From Bifidobacteriaceae bacterium (GTDB taxonomy: Bacteria > Actinomycetota > Actinomycetes > Actinomycetales > WQXJ01), in contig JAISTN010000077.1 of assembly GCA_031272565.1 (NCBI GenBank), positions 1 to 8,885 on the forward strand: 8,885 bases of DNA, in the 5' to 3' direction. The notes beneath the pieces were generated by a model that did no database searches, was not told where the DNA came from, and saw only the letters and a program-made list of their open reading frames with translations. A program made the translations under genes and the position numbers. Of this stretch, positions 7,108 to 8,885 are shown piece after piece. How positions within the stretch are numbered: the first letter of the stretch is position 1; each line of letters starts with the position of its first letter.

Positions 7108-8265
7108 TTATTGCGCGGTGGTGAGCCACTCGGCGTAAGCGTTGATCATTTCCTCGTTGTAGGTGGCGCGGGCTTGCGGATCGGTCTGGACCAGGTTGGT
7201 GTGAGAGGGTGCCGTCACAATCAAGTCCTGTTCGTCCGCCGGAATGAACTCCCACACCGCCGCGCTGAGCGGCCCGTACTTGGTGGCCCGGGCAAACTGG
7301 GCCTGGCGTTCCGGATCGCCCATCCAGGCGGCCAGCGCCTGAATGTTCGCCGGGTTGGGGGCCTGCTCTGGGATGACGATGGCGTCGTAGGAACAAAACG
7401 CCTCGTCCCAGGACACGGTGACGTCCTCGCCGCTGGCGATCAGCGACGTGAACTGGCCGGACGGCCCATAGGCTACGGCTACCGAACCTGACAGCAGGAG
7501 TTGCTGCAACTGCGGGTATTCGGTATAGAAGACCACGTCACCGGCAATCGAGTTGAGCTTGGCGTAGGCCCGCTCATAGTCGATTGGATAGAAGTCCTCC
7601 GGCGCGACGCCATCGGCCATCAGTGCCGCCTCCAGCACAAAGCCGTTCATGGCCCCCGCCCCCGGCAGGGCACGTTTGCCGGGGTACTTCTCGGTGTCGA
7701 AGAAGTCCGCCCAGGTTTGGGGCCCGCCATCGGGGAAGGTGGCCGCCAGGTGGGCCTGCACATCGCCCACCGCGAAGGCGCCAAAGGCGTAGTCCTGGGC
7801 ATCGGCTGGCAACTGGTCGGCCCGGGGCACGGTCGGGTCAAGTGTCAGCAGATGGTCGCTGGACAGGTAGATGTCCGGCAGGCCCACGTGCATGGCGTCG
7901 TAGTCGCCGGTTTCACCCGCCAGCATCGAATACATGATGGTCATTTCCAGGGTGGTTGAAACGACCTCAACGCCGGTGCCGGCGGTGAACGAATCGAAGT
8001 AGGCGGCCTGGCGGGCGTCATGGGTGGCGCCACCCCAATCGGCAAACACGACCTGGCCGGACAGTTCCGGCCCGGCGGCCTGGGGAGTGGTTTGGGCGTC
8101 GCCCGCGGCGGCGGGGGCCGATGTCGTGGCTTCAGTTTCGGTTTCGGTCTTGGTTTCGGCTTCGTTGCCCTTGTCGCTGCAGCCGGCCAAGGTCAAGGCC
8201 AAGCCGGCAGCGGCGATCAGCGCCGGGGCGCGGTGATTCTTGGTTGATGGATTAGTGCTGGCCAT
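7108..8265 (-). CDS. PotD-like substrate-binding lipoprotein, first copy
   Basis: An extracellular solute-binding lipoprotein of 385 residues and the first gene of the proposed operon. Residues 1-29 form a lipoprotein signal ending in the lipobox LAGC (Cys29). Residues 30-63 are an acidic Thr/Glu/Ala linker encoded partly by short repeats. Residues 64-385 are the PotD-type (COG0687) domain. The ATG at 8265 has GGGAGA 5 bases upstream and gives a proper signal peptide; an in-frame ATG at 8355 would add 30 charged residues ahead of it and is unlikely. The domain aligns without gaps to the second copy. The residue matching PotD Asp257 is Asp294 here but Asn in the second copy, while the position of the polyamine-stacking Trp255 is Ser292 (Ser in both copies). 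That alignment is from memory. The substrate is probably a small nitrogen compound, judging by the downstream hydrolases. Confidence 0.93.
   Translation of the reverse strand: MASTNPSTKNHRAPALIAAAGLALTLAGCSDKGNEAETKTETETEATTSAPAAAGDAQTTPQAAGPELSGQVVFADWGGATHDARQAAYFDSFTAGTGVEVVSTTLEMTIMYSMLAGETGDYDAMHVGLPDIYLSSDHLLTLDPTVPRADQLPADAQDYAFGAFAVGDVQAHLAATFPDGGPQTWADFFDTEKYPGKRALPGAGAMNGFVLEAALMADGVAPEDFYPIDYERAYAKLNSIAGDVVFYTEYPQLQQLLLSGSVAVAYGPSGQFTSLIASGEDVTVSWDEAFCSYDAIVIPEQAPNPANIQALAAWMGDPERQAQFARATKYGPLSAAVWEFIPADEQDLIVTAPSHTNLVQTDPQARATYNEEMINAYAEWLTTAQ
8131..8164 (-). repeat. Short TTTCGG-type repeat in the linker of the first binding protein
   Basis: On the plus strand near-copies of TTTCGG recur (CAGTTTCGGTTTCGGTCTTGG and onward). 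On the coding strand these give alternating Thr-Glu/Lys codons (TKTETETEA). This is a small slippage-prone repeat that may let linker length vary. Confidence 0.55.
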
Positions 8266-8420
8266 GTGGTTCTCCCGTTCTTCTGATGACGGGAACTGGA
8301 GCTGGGCCCATGACCTGGCTCCAGCTCCGTTGCTGTGTCGTTGGCGGCCACCCAAGGCTGGGCGGCGTTCCTCCCCGCCATTGGCCTACCGAGGTTGGTC
8401 CCCGGGGCCAACGAAGGCGA
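8266..8420 (-). promoter_or_regulatory. Leader/promoter region of the binding-protein operon with several possible hairpins
   Basis: This is the longest gap in the window, between the stop of the transporter fragment and the first binding-protein gene, so it is the most likely place for the operon promoter. I cannot pick out convincing -10 and -35 boxes. Inverted repeats seen: TCCCGT/ACGGGA (8273-8278 with 8289-8294), whose one arm overlaps the GGGAGA ribosome binding site; GGAGCTGG/CCAGCTCC (8298-8305 with 8321-8328); GGCGG/CCGCC (8361-8365 with 8375-8379); and a 17-base near-palindrome TTGGTCCCCGGGGCCAA (8395-8411) close to the transporter stop. The last could be an operator or part of a Rho-independent-like end without a T-run. 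None matches a riboswitch I recognise. Confidence 0.4.
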
Positions 8421-8885
8421 TTATTCGGTTGTGGGATGTGGCCGGCGGCGGGCGCCCCAAGCGAGCAGTCCAACGCCAACAGCCAGTTGGGCCAGCCCCA
8501 TGCCCAAGAAGGCGGGGCGTGAGCCGTACCAATCGATCACCACGCCGGTGCTGAGCGAACCGATCGCGTAGCCCACGGTGGTGAAACTGCCAAAGATCGA
8601 CAACCCCGCGCCGAGTTGCCCCGATGGCCCCAAGTTGCGGGCCGACCACCTGGTCAGGGCCGGGAACAGGGGCGCGAAGCCAACCCCCATCAGGGCGGCC
8701 CCAGCGGCGGCAACGGCGAAGCTGGCGGCCACCGCCAGCACAATCAGCCCCAACGCCAAGGTCACCAAGGCGCCGCCCACGGCCAGGCGCTGGGGCAGGC
8801 GGTCGCCCAGTATTGACAAGACGACGCGGGTGGCAATCACAGTGATGCCAAACACCGTCAAGGTGGTGGCCGGCTTGGGGCCGCC
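8421..8885 (-). CDS. Major facilitator superfamily transporter, C-terminal fragment (5' end beyond the right edge)
   Basis: The frame is open to the window edge and gives 154 residues of a membrane transporter C-terminal half. Segments of about 20 hydrophobic residues follow one another (five in all). The first ends in TRVVLSILGDRLPQR, the motif-A-like loop seen between helices in the second half of MFS proteins. GFAPLFPALTRW and GSLSTGVVIDWYGSRPAF are also typical of sugar- or drug-type MFS carriers. The protein ends in a short Arg-rich, hydrophilic tail and a TAA stop at 8421. The first codons seen (GGPKPATT) are in frame, so the TTG at 8861 is not the start. Substrate unknown. It lies on the same strand as the binding-protein operon but 155 bases upstream of it, so it may be a separate transcript. 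Confidence 0.85.
   Translation of the reverse strand, partial: GGPKPATTLTVFGITVIATRVVLSILGDRLPQRLAVGGALVTLALGLIVLAVAASFAVAAAGAALMGVGFAPLFPALTRWSARNLGPSGQLGAGLSIFGSFTTVGYAIGSLSTGVVIDWYGSRPAFLGMGLAQLAVGVGLLAWGARRRPHPTTE

Noticed and set aside
6159..7124. Long plus-strand open frame of 321 codons opposite the second binding-protein gene
   Set aside because: It is antisense to a well-supported gene, its product is a Gly/Arg/His/Val-rich sequence with no recognisable domain, and long antisense frames are expected in GC-rich coding DNA. The same holds for plus-strand frames at 188-703, 2353-2991, 3485-4264 and 7501-7959.
8266..8355. Upstream ATG (8355) for the first binding protein
   Set aside because: It would place 30 polar residues before the lipoprotein signal. 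The ATG at 8265 has a Shine-Dalgarno and gives a normal signal peptide.
8266..8420. Guanidine (ykkC or mini-ykkC) riboswitch, considered because allophanate hydrolase genes can be under its control
   Set aside because: I found no paired hairpins with ACGR loops and no ykkC-like conserved core. A covariance-model search would settle it.
8421..8861. TTG at 8861 as the start of a small membrane protein
   Set aside because: The frame stays open to the window edge and the sequence resembles the middle-to-end of an MFS transporter, so the true start lies outside the window.

Overview
The window is high-GC DNA coding almost entirely on the minus strand. Dense gene packing, lipoprotein-type solute-binding proteins with Ser/Thr/Glu-rich linkers and heavy use of G/C-ending codons suggest a high-GC Gram-positive (Actinomycetota-like) chromosome. 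This is inferred from style only; no taxonomic marker gene is present.

Layout, in the direction of transcription (right to left): the C-terminal part of a major facilitator superfamily (MFS) transporter (8421 to the right edge); a 155-base leader region with several possible hairpins; then what looks like one operon of seven genes. These are two tandem, closely related lipoproteins of the spermidine/putrescine-binding (PotD, COG0687) family (7108-8265 and 5865-7061), a perfect 13-bp hairpin, two ABC permeases (4924-5781 and 4094-4918), a PotA-like ATPase with a TOBE domain (3056-4063), an amidase-signature amidase (1567-3000), and an allophanate hydrolase (1-1570) that runs off the left edge. 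The last gene overlaps the amidase stop through a GTGA junction and starts at GTG.

Taken together the operon encodes uptake of a small nitrogenous compound by a complete importer, followed by two amidohydrolases. The second hydrolase is recognisable as AtzF/DUR1,2-type allophanate hydrolase, which ends urea-carboxylase, biuret and cyanuric-acid pathways by releasing ammonia and CO2. No urea carboxylase, biuret hydrolase or cyanuric acid hydrolase lies in the window, and the importer is not of the usual urea (Urt) type. The substrate is therefore open: an amide, ureide or polyamine-like compound is plausible. The most unusual points are the duplicated binding proteins with patchy near-identity, their differing residues at a position matching a PotD ligand contact, and the pairing of a PotD-type importer with allophanate hydrolase.

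There is no sign of tRNA, rRNA, CRISPR, insertion sequence or phage genes. The only gene-free stretches are short (at most 155 bases).
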